Assembly: GCF_001422365.1 (NCBI RefSeq)
Contig: NZ_LMMT01000040.1
Location: 257,242 to 321,241 of the forward strand
DNA from: Pseudorhodoferax sp. Leaf265
GTDB lineage: Bacteria; Pseudomonadota; Gammaproteobacteria; Burkholderiales; Burkholderiaceae_C
Length of the DNA stretch: 64,000 bases
Reading direction: 5' to 3'
Of this stretch, positions 1 through 9,117 are shown in pieces; the stretch's first letter is position 1; every line of letters begins with the position of its first letter. Position numbers and translations under genes: made by a program. The notes under the pieces are model-generated. The model was not told the origin of the DNA and made no database searches. It saw only the letters and a program-made list of their open reading frames with translations.

Positions 1-303
1 CCACTTGGCGTTGATGGCATCGGCCAGCTTGCCGCTGGGCTCGCCACCGCCGGCGGGCTTCATGCAGTTCCAGAAGAAGGTGTGGTTCCAGATCTGGGCC
101 GCGTTGTTGTAGATGCCGCCGCTGGACTTCTTGACGATCTCTTCCAGCGTCAGGTTCTCGAACTCCGTGCCTTTCTGCAGGTTGTTCAGGTTCACCACGT
201 AGGCGTTGTGGTGCTTGCCGTGGTGGAACTCCAGGGTCTCCTTGGAGTAATGGGGGGCCAACGCGTCGATCGCGTACGGCAGTTCAGGCAGCTTGTGTTC
301 CAT
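1..303 (-). CDS. sodB: Superoxide dismutase (Fe/Mn family), N-terminal part
   Basis: This is the first 101 codons of a cytoplasmic superoxide dismutase that converts superoxide to hydrogen peroxide and oxygen; the rest lies beyond the left edge. Read on the minus strand from the ATG at 303, the protein starts [20 protein letters not shown]. It carries the first metal-ligand helix ([11 protein letters not shown]) near residue 27 and the second ([11 protein letters not shown]) near residue 74. The NHTFFWNCM context is typical of iron-type SodB. The gene sits downstream of xseA on the same strand with about 63 bp between them, so it may be read separately or together. The family assignment is secure; the metal is inferred from sequence type only. 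Confidence 0.95.
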   Translation of the reverse strand, partial: MEHKLPELPYAIDALAPHYSKETLEFHHGKHHNAYVVNLNNLQKGTEFENLTLEEIVKKSSGGIYNNAAQIWNHTFFWNCMKPAGGGEPSGKLADAINAKW

Positions 304-366
304 GTTTTTTCCTCGTGGGTGGGTTGGAGAAATGATGGGGTCTGGTGGGACGCGGCATTGTAGGAA

Positions 367-1668
367 TTAAACGCGAGTGGTCTTCGTCACTTGCAGATCG
401 GCCTCGCCGTCGGCCAGGGTAGCGCGCACGGCTGCGCCTGCGGGCAGCTGCACCACGCTGGTGACGGTGCTGCCGCCGGCGTCCGTGAGCCAGGCGTAGC
501 CGCGCTGCAGCACCACGCGCGGGTCCAGCAACTCCAGCCCGCGGGCCGCATGGGCCAGGGCCTGGCGCGCCTGCTGCGTGCGGCCCTGCACGGCGGCCTG
601 CAGCCGCGGCTGCTGCACATCGAGGCGGTGGCGCCGCTGCGCCAGCTGCGTGGCCAGGCCGTGCTGCAGGCGTTGTTCGAGCTGGGCCAGGTGCAGGCGC
701 TGGCGGCCCGCCCCCTGGGATGGGCGGCCGAGCCGGGCCGCGGCCTGGTCGAGCCGCTGTGCGCGCTGGTCCAGCTGGCGCATGGCGGCGTCGTGCAGGC
801 GCGTGGCCATGCCGTCCAGCACCGCCAGCCAGACCTCGCGTGGCTGCGCCGCCAGTTCCGCGGCCGCCGTGGGCGTGGGCGCGCGCAGGTCGGCCACGAA
901 GTCGGCGATGCTGAAGTCGGTCTCGTGGCCTACGCCGCTGACCAGCGGCACCGGGCTCTGCACGATGCAGCGCGCCAGCGCCTCGTCGTTGAAGGCCCAG
1001 AGGTCTTCGACCGAGCCACCGCCGCGCACCAGCAGGATCAAGTCGATCGGCTGGCCCTCGCCGGCGCGCGCATGCACGTAGAGCCGCTGCAGCGCGCGCA
1101 CCAGATCGGCCGGCGCGTCGGCGCCCTGCACCAGGGCCGGTGCCAGCAGTACGGGCACATGCGGCAGGCGCCGCCGCAACGCCGTGACCACGTCGTGCAG
1201 GGCCGCCGCGCCTGGGGAAGTCACGAGGCCGATGCCGCGCGGCAGGGCCGGCAGTGGCCGCTTGCGCGCCGCGTCGAACAGGCCTTCGGCCTCCAGCCGG
1301 GTCTTCAGGCGCAGGAACTGCTCCATGAGCGCGCCAGCGCCGGCGCGCTGCAGGCTCTCGACGACCAGTTGCAGGTCGCCACGCGCCTCGTAGACCGACA
1401 GCCGGCCACGCAATTCCACCAGGTCACCATCGCGCGGCGAAAAATCGACCAGCGCGGCGGCACGGCGGAACATTGCGCAGCGGATCTGGCCTTGACCATC
1501 CTTGATCTGGAAGTAGCAATGCCCGCTGGATGCGCGCGAGAAGCCCGAAATCTCGCCGCGGACCGCGACGGGATTGAACTTCTGCTCCAAGGCTCCAGCA
1601 ATGGCGCGGCACAGCGCCCCAACCTGCCAGACAAGCGGCGCCGTTGCTGGATTCAGCGGCGCGTGCAT
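367..1668 (-). CDS. xseA: Exodeoxyribonuclease VII large subunit
   Basis: XseA is the catalytic large subunit of exonuclease VII, which degrades single-stranded DNA to oligonucleotides and acts in repair with the small subunit XseB (not in this window). The 433-residue length fits the family. An N-terminal OB-fold for DNA binding (about residues 10-105, with VRGEISGFSRASSGHCYF) is followed by the catalytic domain containing LVRGGGSVEDLWAFNDE and SGVGHETDFSIADFVAD, both family hallmarks, then an Arg/Gln-rich coiled-coil region. I chose the ATG at 1668 because an AAAGG lies seven bases upstream; an in-frame ATG at 1695 has a poorer site. The gene is divergent from exbB. Confidence 0.95.
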   Translation of the reverse strand: MHAPLNPATAPLVWQVGALCRAIAGALEQKFNPVAVRGEISGFSRASSGHCYFQIKDGQGQIRCAMFRRAAALVDFSPRDGDLVELRGRLSVYEARGDLQLVVESLQRAGAGALMEQFLRLKTRLEAEGLFDAARKRPLPALPRGIGLVTSPGAAALHDVVTALRRRLPHVPVLLAPALVQGADAPADLVRALQRLYVHARAGEGQPIDLILLVRGGGSVEDLWAFNDEALARCIVQSPVPLVSGVGHETDFSIADFVADLRAPTPTAAAELAAQPREVWLAVLDGMATRLHDAAMRQLDQRAQRLDQAAARLGRPSQGAGRQRLHLAQLEQRLQHGLATQLAQRRHRLDVQQPRLQAAVQGRTQQARQALAHAARGLELLDPRVVLQRGYAWLTDAGGSTVTSVVQLPAGAAVRATLADGEADLQVTKTTRV

Positions 1669-1792
1669 GGGCTGGCCTTTGCTGCAGTACAGCATTCGGC
1701 GGACGAATACTCCACAGCGCCGCCTGTGGGTGCCGCAGCCCCCTTAAGGCACCCGATACGCCCAGCACTCATGTGGAAGCGCCTTGATTTCA

Positions 1793-1820
1793 TTGGAATT
1801 TTTTGTGCCTGCGTTTTAAT
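1793..1820 (+). promoter_or_regulatory. Candidate sigma70 promoter for the exbB operon
   Basis: The 348-bp gap between xseA and exbB (1669-2016) holds no convincing gene. Its AT-rich middle contains TTGGAA (1793-1798), a 16-bp spacer and TTTAAT (1815-1820), a reasonable match to a housekeeping promoter directed at exbB. It would give a leader of about 190 nt. This is a pattern match only. Confidence 0.35.
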
Positions 1821-1884
1821 CAAACTGTCAAAGAACCGCGCCAGTGCTGGGTTTCAGCCGCACGGAACAGAGTTCTTCACAAAG

Positions 1885-1893
1885 TTATCCACA
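1885..1893 (+). promoter_or_regulatory. Single perfect DnaA box
   Basis: The nonamer TTATCCACA, identical to the high-affinity E. coli DnaA box, lies in the exbB leader region. No second perfect box or AT-rich unwinding element is seen nearby, so this is not an origin. It could be a DnaA regulatory or titration site, or chance. Confidence 0.35.
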
Positions 1894-2016
1894 TCTCCTG
1901 TGGGTACTGTCCGACGGACGCCGACAGACAAGGCTGGCGTGGGCGGCTGCGCATGGCGCCCGAAAAACACTGCGCCATAATCCGCGCGGCGTTCCATTGC
2001 CAGGGGAGATTTGCTC

Positions 2017-2652
2017 TTGTTTTCGATCATACAAGCCGCCGGTTGGCCCATCTGGCCTCTGATCGCGTGCTCGGTACTGGCCTTGGCCCTCGTCATCGAA
2101 CGGTTCATCAACCTCGATGCCCGCCGCATCGTCCCGCCCAAGCTGCTGGACGAGGCCATCACGGTGTCGCAGAAGTCCGTGCCCGAGCCGGGCATCGTGA
2201 CGCAGCTGGCACAGAACTCGGCGCTGGGCGAGGTGTTGGCCAGCGGGCTGCGTGCGCTGCACAGCAATCCACGCTGCACCGAGGACGACTTGCGCGCCAC
2301 CATCGAGAACACCGGCCGTGCCGTGGCGCACCGGCTGGAGAAGTACCTGACGGCGCTGGCCACCATCGCCTCGGCAGCGCCGCTGCTGGGCCTGTTGGGC
2401 ACGGTGATCGGCATGATCGAGATCTTCGGCTCCCAGCCTGGCGCCGCCGCGGGTGCTGCCGGCAACCCGGCCCAACTGGCGCAGGGCATTTCGATCGCGC
2501 TGTACAACACGGCCTTCGGGCTGATCGTGGCGATCCCCTCGCTGATCTTCTGGCGCTACTTCCGCGCCCGCGTCGACGGCTACCTGCTGACGCTGGAATT
2601 GTCGGGCGAGCGCTTCGCACGGCACCTGAACGGCCTGCGCAAGAGCGCATGA
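2017..2652 (+). CDS. exbB: ExbB/MotA/TolQ-type proton channel protein
   Basis: ExbB forms the inner-membrane proton channel with ExbD that powers TonB-dependent or related transport. The 211-residue protein starts MFSIIQAAGWPIWPLIACSV with an N-terminal membrane segment, followed by a cytoplasmic region and two more hydrophobic segments, including LLGLLGTVIGMIEIF, the conserved channel helix. I chose the TTG at 2017, eight bases after GGGGAG (2003-2008); the TTG at 2011 is too close to that site. The stop overlaps the exbD start (ATGA). No tonB lies beside it. It could equally be called TolQ-like, but its pairing with a short ExbD and its position before lpxK match the envelope-linked ExbB of related Burkholderiales. 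Confidence 0.88.
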   Translation: MFSIIQAAGWPIWPLIACSVLALALVIERFINLDARRIVPPKLLDEAITVSQKSVPEPGIVTQLAQNSALGEVLASGLRALHSNPRCTEDDLRATIENTGRAVAHRLEKYLTALATIASAAPLLGLLGTVIGMIEIFGSQPGAAAGAAGNPAQLAQGISIALYNTAFGLIVAIPSLIFWRYFRARVDGYLLTLELSGERFARHLNGLRKSA

Positions 2653-3071
2653 ACTTCCGCCGCCGCGGGACGGAAGAGCCCGAGATCAACCTGATCCCGT
2701 TCATCGACGTGTTGCTGGTCGTGCTGATCTTCCTGATGCTGTCCACGACCTACAGCAAGTACGCCGAACTGCAGGTTCGCCTGCCCCTGGCCAATGCCGA
2801 GGCGCAGCGCGAGCGTCCGCGCGAGGTGGTGGTGTCCATCGCTGCCGACGGCCGCTACGCCGTCGACCGCCAGCCGCTGGACGGCCGCAGCGTGGAGCTG
2901 CTGGTGCAGGCGCTGCTGGGTGCCACCAAGGGCGTGCAGGAGCCCCTCGTCGTCATCAGCGCCGATGCCAGCACGCCGCACCAGGCTGTGATCACGGCCA
3001 TGGACGCGGCCCGCCGCGCCGGCCTGCAGCAACTCACCTTCGCCACGCAGCGTTCCGCCAGCGGACGCTGA
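2649..3071 (+). CDS. exbD: ExbD/TolR family biopolymer transport protein
   Basis: ExbD partners ExbB in the proton channel. This 140-residue protein has the family layout: a short cytoplasmic N-terminus, one membrane helix ([19 protein letters not shown], residues 13-31) with the essential membrane aspartate at about position 20, and a periplasmic domain. The start codon overlaps the exbB stop by four bases, indicating translational coupling. lpxK follows after 13 bp. Confidence 0.9.
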   Translation: MNFRRRGTEEPEINLIPFIDVLLVVLIFLMLSTTYSKYAELQVRLPLANAEAQRERPREVVVSIAADGRYAVDRQPLDGRSVELLVQALLGATKGVQEPLVVISADASTPHQAVITAMDAARRAGLQQLTFATQRSASGR

Positions 3072-3084
3072 AGCCGGCTCGCAC

Positions 3085-4080
3085 ATGCGTGGCTGGCTCT
3101 CTGCGTTGCTGCCGCGGCTGTGGCTGTCCCGCGCCCTGGCCTGGCCCCTGTGGCCCCTGTCGCTGCTCTACGCGGCAGTGACCGGCCTGCGTCGCCTGCT
3201 CTACCGCACAGGGCTGCGGCGCAGCACCCGGCTGCCGGTACCGGTGCTGGTGGTCGGCAACGTGGTGGCCGGCGGCTCGGGCAAGACGCCGGTGACTATG
3301 GCGTTGGTGCAGCGCCTGCAATCGCAGGGCTGGCGCGTGGGCGTGCTCTCGCGCGGCTATGGCCGCAGCACGCGCGACTGCCGCGAGGTGCTGCCCGACA
3401 GCCCGGCGCGGGAGGTCGGCGACGAACCCGCGCTGATCCGGCGGCACTGCGGCGTGCCCGTGTTCGTGGCGGCGCGCCGGGCCGAGGCCGGCCAGGCGCT
3501 GCTGGCCCGGCATCCCGGAACCGATCTGCTGCTCTGCGACGACGGCCTGCAGCACCTGGCGCTGGCGCGCGACCTGGAGGTCTGCGTGTTCGACGACCGC
3601 GGCGTCGGCAACGGCTGGCTGTTGCCGGCGGGGCCGTTGCGCGAGCCCTGGCCGCGCGCCGCCGACCTCGTGCTGCACAGCGGCGAGCGGCCGGCCTTCG
3701 CGGGCTGGTGCGCACGCCGCAGCCTGGCCGCGCAGGCGCTGCGGGCCGATGGCCAGCGCCTGGCCCTGGCCGACCTGGCCGATACGCCCGTGCTGGCACT
3801 GGCCGGCATCGCCCGGCCCGAGCGCTTCTTCGCCATGCTGCGCGCCGCCGGCCTGCGCCGGCTGCAGGAGTTGCCGCTGGCCGACCACCAGGACTTCGCA
3901 GGCTGGCAGCCGCCTGCCGATGCGCCGGCCGTCTGGCTCTGCACCGAGAAGGACGCCGTCAAGCTGTGGGGGCGCCATCCGGGCGCCTGGGCCGTGCCGC
4001 TGCAGGTGGAACTCGATGCCGGCGCCTGGCAGACGCTGGATGCACGGCTCGCGGCGCTGCGGCCGCCCCGGGTACCATAG
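3085..4080 (+). CDS. lpxK: Tetraacyldisaccharide 4'-kinase
   Basis: LpxK phosphorylates the 4' position of the lipid A disaccharide precursor to give lipid IVA at the cytoplasmic face of the inner membrane. The 331-residue length is normal. An N-terminal hydrophobic stretch precedes the Walker A motif [10 protein letters not shown] (around residue 61), and LLCDDGLQH matches the family's conserved acidic motif. CTEKDAVKL near the C-terminus is also characteristic. Its position between exbD and kdsB groups lipid A and KDO synthesis steps. Confidence 0.93.
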   Translation: MRGWLSALLPRLWLSRALAWPLWPLSLLYAAVTGLRRLLYRTGLRRSTRLPVPVLVVGNVVAGGSGKTPVTMALVQRLQSQGWRVGVLSRGYGRSTRDCREVLPDSPAREVGDEPALIRRHCGVPVFVAARRAEAGQALLARHPGTDLLLCDDGLQHLALARDLEVCVFDDRGVGNGWLLPAGPLREPWPRAADLVLHSGERPAFAGWCARRSLAAQALRADGQRLALADLADTPVLALAGIARPERFFAMLRAAGLRRLQELPLADHQDFAGWQPPADAPAVWLCTEKDAVKLWGRHPGAWAVPLQVELDAGAWQTLDARLAALRPPRVP

Positions 4081-4110
4081 CGCCCTTTCGACACCCCTCT
4101 CTTCGATCCC

Positions 4111-4293
4111 ATGGACAGCAAGCTACTGGAACTGCTCGTCTGCCCCGTCACCAAGGGCCCGCTGCAGTACGAACGCGAACGCCAGGAACTGGTGTCGCGC
4201 AGTGCGCGGCTGGCCTACCCCGTGCGCGACGGCATTCCCATCCTGCTGGAGAACGAAGCCCGCACGCTGAGCGACGAGGAACTGGGGCTGTGA
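4111..4293 (+). CDS. Trm112 family small protein (YcaR-like)
   Basis: A 60-residue protein of the Trm112/UPF0434 family, usually found between lpxK and kdsB. It begins [20 protein letters not shown] and contains the family's VCPVTKGPL and [15 protein letters not shown] motifs. Only one cysteine remains of the zinc knuckle seen in some relatives. Bacterial members have been linked to methyltransferase partnership or envelope synthesis, but the role is not established. Its TGA stop overlaps the GTG start of kdsB. Confidence 0.85.
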   Translation: MDSKLLELLVCPVTKGPLQYERERQELVSRSARLAYPVRDGIPILLENEARTLSDEELGL

Positions 4294-5042
4294 CCCGTTT
4301 TACGGTGCTGATCCCGGCGCGCCTGGCCTCCACGCGCCTGCCGAACAAGCCGCTCGCGGCGCTGGGCGACGCGCCCATGGTGGTGCGTGTGGCGCAGCGC
4401 GCGATGCGCTCGCAGGCCGCCCGCACCGTGGTCGCCTGTGACAGCGACAAGATCATGCAGGCCTGCGCCGCCCACGGCGTGGAAGCCATCTTGACGCGCG
4501 ACGACCACGCTTCCGGCAGCGACCGCCTGGCCGAGGCCTGCGCGCTGCTGGGCCTGGACGGCGACGATTTGGTCGTCAACGTGCAGGGCGACGAACCGCT
4601 GATCGCACCGCCGCTGATCGACGCCGTTGCCGCGCTGCTGGACCAGCATCCCGAGGCCAGCATGAGCACGGCCGGTCACGCCATCGACAGCGTGGAAGAC
4701 CTGCGCAATCCCAACGTGGTCAAGGTCGTGTGCGATGCGCGCGGCCGGGCTCTGTACTTCAGCCGCGCCCCGATCCCGTGGTGGCGCGACGGTTTCGCCG
4801 AAGGCATCAACTCCCTGCCCCAGCCGGCGCCGCTGCGCCACGTGGGCATCTACGGCTACCGCGCCGGCTTCCTGCGCAGCTTCCCGATGCTGGCCCAGGC
4901 ACCGATCGAGCAGACCGAGGCGCTCGAACAGCTGCGTGCCATGTGGCACGGCCACCAGATCGCCGTGCACGTCACCGAGCACGCGCCCGGCCCGGGCGTG
5001 GACACGGCACAAGACCTGGAACGGGTTCGCCAGCTGTTTTGA
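4290..5042 (+). CDS. kdsB: 3-deoxy-manno-octulosonate cytidylyltransferase
   Basis: KdsB activates KDO with CTP to CMP-KDO for lipopolysaccharide core synthesis in the cytoplasm. The 250-residue protein starts at a GTG overlapping the preceding stop and reads [20 protein letters not shown], the nucleotide-binding signature of the family. NVQGDEPLI near residue 95 is the conserved metal/substrate motif, and the end [16 protein letters not shown] is typical. The GTG start is decided by the overlap and by alignment with the expected N-terminus. Confidence 0.94.
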   Translation: MTRFTVLIPARLASTRLPNKPLAALGDAPMVVRVAQRAMRSQAARTVVACDSDKIMQACAAHGVEAILTRDDHASGSDRLAEACALLGLDGDDLVVNVQGDEPLIAPPLIDAVAALLDQHPEASMSTAGHAIDSVEDLRNPNVVKVVCDARGRALYFSRAPIPWWRDGFAEGINSLPQPAPLRHVGIYGYRAGFLRSFPMLAQAPIEQTEALEQLRAMWHGHQIAVHVTEHAPGPGVDTAQDLERVRQLF

Positions 5043-5061
5043 CGAACTGTTGCGCCGGGGA

Positions 5062-5089
5062 CTGACGGCCCCGAGGTGCATGCTATCCT
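5062..5089 (+). promoter_or_regulatory. Candidate adk promoter
   Basis: CTGACG (5062-5067), a 16-bp spacer and TATCCT (5084-5089) lie in the 123-bp gap upstream of adk, giving a plausible housekeeping promoter with a leader of about 70 nt. It is a pattern match without further support. Confidence 0.3.
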
Positions 5090-5093
5090 TTGA

Positions 5094-5822
<729 letters not shown>

Positions 5823-5823
5823 G

Positions 5824-6789
5824 TCAGGCGCCCAGCAGGTCCAGCTGCAGCTGGATCCGCGCCTTGACCGGCGACAGCGCCCCGGCTCCGGGCAGCGCGT
5901 CGCCCTCTCCTCCCATCACCCGCCCCTGCTCGCAGCGGCTGGCGCGCAGAACGCGTACGCCGGTTGCCTGCGCGCGCAGCAAAGCCGCTTCCAATGCCTT
6001 GTGCACGCTGCCATTGCCGGTCGCGGCGACCACGATGCCGCGCGCGCCGTCGCGCACCAGCGCATCGACGCCGGCGCCGCTCGCGCCCGCGTGGCTGAAC
6101 ACGATTTCCACCCGCGGCCAGGCCTGCGGCACTGCCGGCAGCCGTGCCAGCAGTCCGGCCGTGGGCACGGTCTGCGGCCAGTCCCGCAACCGGCGCAAGG
6201 CACCCGCCTCCACATAGCCCAGCGGGCCGGCGTCCCCCGAGCCGAAGGCGTCCAGCCGATAGCCGTGCACCTTGCGCACGTCGAACGCCGCATGCACCAC
6301 GCCGGCACAGACGGCCACCACGCCGTGCGCACCCGGCTGCGCCGCCACGGCGAGCGCGTCGCGCAGGTTCTGCGGCCCGTCCGGCATGGCCGCGTTGGCA
6401 GGCCGCATCGCGCAGGCCAGCACCACCGGCTTCGCCGGCGCCAGCACCGCCTGCAGGAAGTAGGCCGTTTCCTCCAGCGTGTCGGTGCCGTGCGTGATCA
6501 CGATGCCCTGCACATCGTCGCGCGCGAGTGCCTCGGCGCAGCGCTGCGCCAGCTGCAGCCACACCGCGGCATCCATGTCCTTGCTGTCGATCTGCGCCAC
6601 CTGCTCGACCTGCAGCACACAGCCGGGTGGCGCATCGAAGCCCGCCAACAGCTGCGCGACGCCGACCTGGGCCGCCTGGTAGCCCAGCGTGTCGCCCGCA
6701 CGCGGCGCCAGGCCCGCGATGGTTCCGCCCGAGCCCAGGACGAGCAGCGTGCGCGGGGATGCCCCTGGAAATACGTCTGGTGCTTGCAT
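5824..6789 (-). CDS. L-asparaginase
   Basis: A 321-residue type I/II asparaginase that hydrolyses asparagine (or glutamine) to the acid plus ammonia. The first active-site motif GSGGTIAG follows a short N-terminus at about residue 20, and the second, ITHGTDTLEETAYFL, contains the catalytic Thr-Asp pair. No signal peptide is evident, so a cytoplasmic location is likely. The start at 6789 places MQAPDVFPGAS before the core; no strong ribosome site is seen. The gene diverges from lexA, and both SOS boxes lie in the shared 103-bp interval, so it may be co-regulated. Confidence 0.9.
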   Translation of the reverse strand: MQAPDVFPGASPRTLLVLGSGGTIAGLAPRAGDTLGYQAAQVGVAQLLAGFDAPPGCVLQVEQVAQIDSKDMDAAVWLQLAQRCAEALARDDVQGIVITHGTDTLEETAYFLQAVLAPAKPVVLACAMRPANAAMPDGPQNLRDALAVAAQPGAHGVVAVCAGVVHAAFDVRKVHGYRLDAFGSGDAGPLGYVEAGALRRLRDWPQTVPTAGLLARLPAVPQAWPRVEIVFSHAGASGAGVDALVRDGARGIVVAATGNGSVHKALEAALLRAQATGVRVLRASRCEQGRVMGGEGDALPGAGALSPVKARIQLQLDLLGA

Positions 6790-6800
6790 GCTTGTAGAAA

Positions 6801-6816
6801 CTGATTGAAAATACAG
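6801..6816. promoter_or_regulatory. SOS (LexA) box 1
   Basis: CTGATTGAAAATACAG fits the CTG-N10-CAG LexA operator with an AT-rich core. It lies 77 bp upstream of lexA and 12 bp upstream of the divergent asparaginase start. Together with the box at 6820 it suggests autoregulation of lexA by a pair of operators, as in E. coli. Confidence 0.8.
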
Positions 6817-6819
6817 GTA

Positions 6820-6835
6820 CTGGAAATTTACACAG
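6820..6835. promoter_or_regulatory. SOS (LexA) box 2
   Basis: CTGGAAATTTACACAG is the second CTG-N10-CAG element, 19 bp centre to centre from the first, so on nearly the same face of the helix after two turns. It lies 57 bp upstream of the lexA start. Confidence 0.8.
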
Positions 6836-6892
6836 ACCACTGTGTCGCTCCAGCCTACAGGGTAGCTGTACCACGTCGCACAAGGAACTGCC

Positions 6893-7582
6893 ATGCCAGA
6901 CGCCTCTTCTGCATTTCCGGCCAAGCTCACGGCACGCCAGCAACAGATCCTGGAACTGATCCAGGCCGCCATCGCGAACACTGGCGCCCCGCCCACGCGT
7001 GCAGAGATTGCTGCCGAACTGGGCTTCAAATCCGCCAACGCCGCAGAAGAACACCTGCAGGCCCTGGCGCGCAAGGGCGTCATCGAACTCGTGAGCGGCA
7101 CCTCGCGCGGCATCCGCCTGCGCAGCGACATGCTGCGCTCGGTCAACGAACGCCGCAGCAAGCAGTTCACGCTGCCCTTGCAGGAATTGGCGCAACTGGC
7201 CCTGCCGCTGATCGGCCGCGTGGCAGCGGGCTCGCCCATCCTCGCGCAGGAGCACGTGGACCAGACCTACTATGTGGAAAGCAGCCTGTTCCAGCACAAG
7301 CCCGACTACCTGCTGCGTGTGCGTGGCATGTCCATGCGCGACGCCGGCATCATGGATGGCGACCTGCTCGCCGTGCGCGCCACCAAGGATGCCAAGAACG
7401 GACAGATCGTCGTGGCCCGGCTGGGCGACGACGTCACCGTCAAGCGCTACAAGCGCACCGCCGAGAGCATCGAATTGCACCCCGAAAACCCTGACTACCC
7501 CACCATCTTCGTGGAGCCCGGCGATCCCTTCGAGATCGAAGGCCTCGCCGTGGGGCTGATCCGCAACACCATGCTGATGTAG
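6893..7582 (+). CDS. lexA: SOS repressor LexA
   Basis: LexA represses DNA damage genes and cleaves itself when RecA filaments form. The 229-residue protein has an N-terminal winged helix (residues 10-75; [15 protein letters not shown] is the recognition region) and a C-terminal S24 peptidase domain. The cleavage site is Ala112-Gly113 (VAAGSP), and the catalytic Ser147 (RGMSMRD) and Lys184 (VTVKRYK) are intact. Two operators lie just upstream. A recA gene is not in the window. Confidence 0.97.
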   Translation: MPDASSAFPAKLTARQQQILELIQAAIANTGAPPTRAEIAAELGFKSANAAEEHLQALARKGVIELVSGTSRGIRLRSDMLRSVNERRSKQFTLPLQELAQLALPLIGRVAAGSPILAQEHVDQTYYVESSLFQHKPDYLLRVRGMSMRDAGIMDGDLLAVRATKDAKNGQIVVARLGDDVTVKRYKRTAESIELHPENPDYPTIFVEPGDPFEIEGLAVGLIRNTMLM

Positions 7583-7705
7583 GCCGCAAGCCTGTTCGCA
7601 CAGTGCCAGGTGGCGGGCGTCCGCCGCGCAGCGCGCGGCAACCCTGGTGCTGTGCCTTTCATCCAATCCTGCCCCAATCCGCCCGATGGACGGAAGGAGT
7701 TTGAC

Positions 7706-7993
7706 ATGGGAATCGCAATGCTGACTGCCGTGCGCGTGGCCCGGTTGCCGCAGTGGTTTGAGGAGTTCGGTCCGCGGCTGGCGGGCCGCCTGCAGCAGCG
7801 GCTGCGCCGCCGGTCCTTGCAGGCGGTGCCTGCCGTGGCCCGCCCCACCCCGGCCCTGCGCGTGTTGCGCGTGCTGGAGCCGCACCAACCCCGCACGGCG
7901 GCAGGCCGCATGGTCATCTCCGGCCGCATGGCCGATGTGTGCGCCGAACTGGACCGCTTGGCCGCAGTGGAATCGGCGTCCGCCCGGCACTGA
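7706..7993 (+). CDS. Small basic hypothetical protein
   Basis: A 95-residue Arg-rich protein preceded by a strong GGAAGGAG site (7692-7699) seven bases before ATG 7706; longer in-frame starts lack such a site. The first half is basic (RLQQRLRRRS), and the second half contains LRVLRVLEPH and MADVCAELDRL. I recognise no domain and no signal peptide. It follows lexA by 123 bp but has no visible SOS box of its own. The good ribosome site and codon pattern support a real gene, probably lineage-restricted. Confidence 0.6.
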   Translation: MGIAMLTAVRVARLPQWFEEFGPRLAGRLQQRLRRRSLQAVPAVARPTPALRVLRVLEPHQPRTAAGRMVISGRMADVCAELDRLAAVESASARH

Positions 7994-8078
7994 CAGCGCG
8001 GCATAAGGGCAGCGCCCAGCACGGGCGCCATACCCGCTGGCGCCCTGGCGCCTTGGGTGCGCGAGGCACAATGGCCGC

Positions 8079-9086
8079 ATGAACATTGTGATCCTCGACG
8101 ACTACCAGGATGCGGTGCGCAAGCTCGAATGCGCAGTCAAGCTCGAACCCTATGCGGCCAAGGTCTACACCAACACCGTCAAGGGCCTGGGACAGTTGTC
8201 GGTCCGACTGCGCGACGCGGACATCCTCGTGCTGATCCGCGAGCGCACCCACCTGAACCGGGCGCTGATCGAGAAACTTCCGCGCCTCAAGCTGATCGCG
8301 CAGACCGGGCGCGTCGGCCCGCACATCGATGTCGCCGCCTGCACCGAACGCGGCGTGGCCGTGGCCGAAGGCGTGGGCTCGCCCGTGGCACCCGCCGAAC
8401 TGACCTGGGCCTTGATCATGGCGGCCACGCGCCGCCTGCCGCAGTACATCGGCAACCTCAAGCACGGGGCCTGGCAGCAGTCGGGCATGAAGACCGCCTC
8501 CATGCCGCCCAACTTCGGGTTGGGCACGGTGCTGCGCGAGCGCACCATGGGCATCTTCGGCTACGGCCGCATCGGCCAGATCGTCAGCACCTATGCGCGC
8601 GCCTTCGGCATGCGCGTGCTGGTCTGGGGGCGGGCCGGCTCCTGCGAGCGCGCACTGGCCGACGGCCACCAGATCGCGGCCAGCCAGGAGGAGCTGTTCG
8701 CCAACAGCGACGTGCTGTCGCTGCACCTGCGCCTCAACGAGGAGACGCGCGGCATCGTCAAGCTCGACGACCTGGCGCGCATGAAGCCGACCTCGCTGCT
8801 GGTCAACACCTCGCGTGCCGAACTCATCGAGCCCGATGCACTGCTGGCCGGCCTGAACCGCGGCCGCCCCGGCATGGCCGCCGTCGATGTGTTCGAAAGC
8901 GAGCCCATCCTGCAGGGGCATGCGCTGCTGCGTTTGGAGAACTGCATCTGCACACCGCACATCGGCTATGTGGAACTGCAGAGCTACGAGATGTACTTCA
9001 ACGCAGCGTTCGACAACGTGCTGAACTACATCCGCGGCACGCCCACCAACATCGTCAACCCGGGCTCGCTGCAGGTACGCCGCTGA
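8079..9086 (+). CDS. D-2-hydroxyacid dehydrogenase (NAD-dependent)
   Basis: A 335-residue member of the 2-hydroxyacid dehydrogenase family, which reduces 2-oxoacids or oxidises D-2-hydroxyacids with NAD(P). It has the split catalytic domain typical of the family around a Rossmann fold with GIFGYGRIGQIV near residue 155. The catalytic Arg (LVNTSRAELI), Glu (VFESEP) and His (CTPHIGYVE) are all present. It starts MNIVILDDYQDAV. The substrate cannot be told from sequence, and the neighbours give no pathway hint. Confidence 0.88.
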   Translation: MNIVILDDYQDAVRKLECAVKLEPYAAKVYTNTVKGLGQLSVRLRDADILVLIRERTHLNRALIEKLPRLKLIAQTGRVGPHIDVAACTERGVAVAEGVGSPVAPAELTWALIMAATRRLPQYIGNLKHGAWQQSGMKTASMPPNFGLGTVLRERTMGIFGYGRIGQIVSTYARAFGMRVLVWGRAGSCERALADGHQIAASQEELFANSDVLSLHLRLNEETRGIVKLDDLARMKPTSLLVNTSRAELIEPDALLAGLNRGRPGMAAVDVFESEPILQGHALLRLENCICTPHIGYVELQSYEMYFNAAFDNVLNYIRGTPTNIVNPGSLQVRR

Positions 9087-9117
9087 AGGTCTGGGGGGGG
9101 CGGCAGCCCCCGGCACC

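Noticed and set aside
391-1980. A 529-codon plus-strand frame opposite xseA
   Set aside because: It is an antisense shadow of xseA with no domain, and it would run through the exbB promoter region.
9093-9113. Run of eight G followed by a GGGGG/CCCCC hairpin between convergent genes
   Set aside because: There is no T-run on either strand, so it is a weak terminator at best; the homopolymer lies outside both genes, so phase variation is unlikely.
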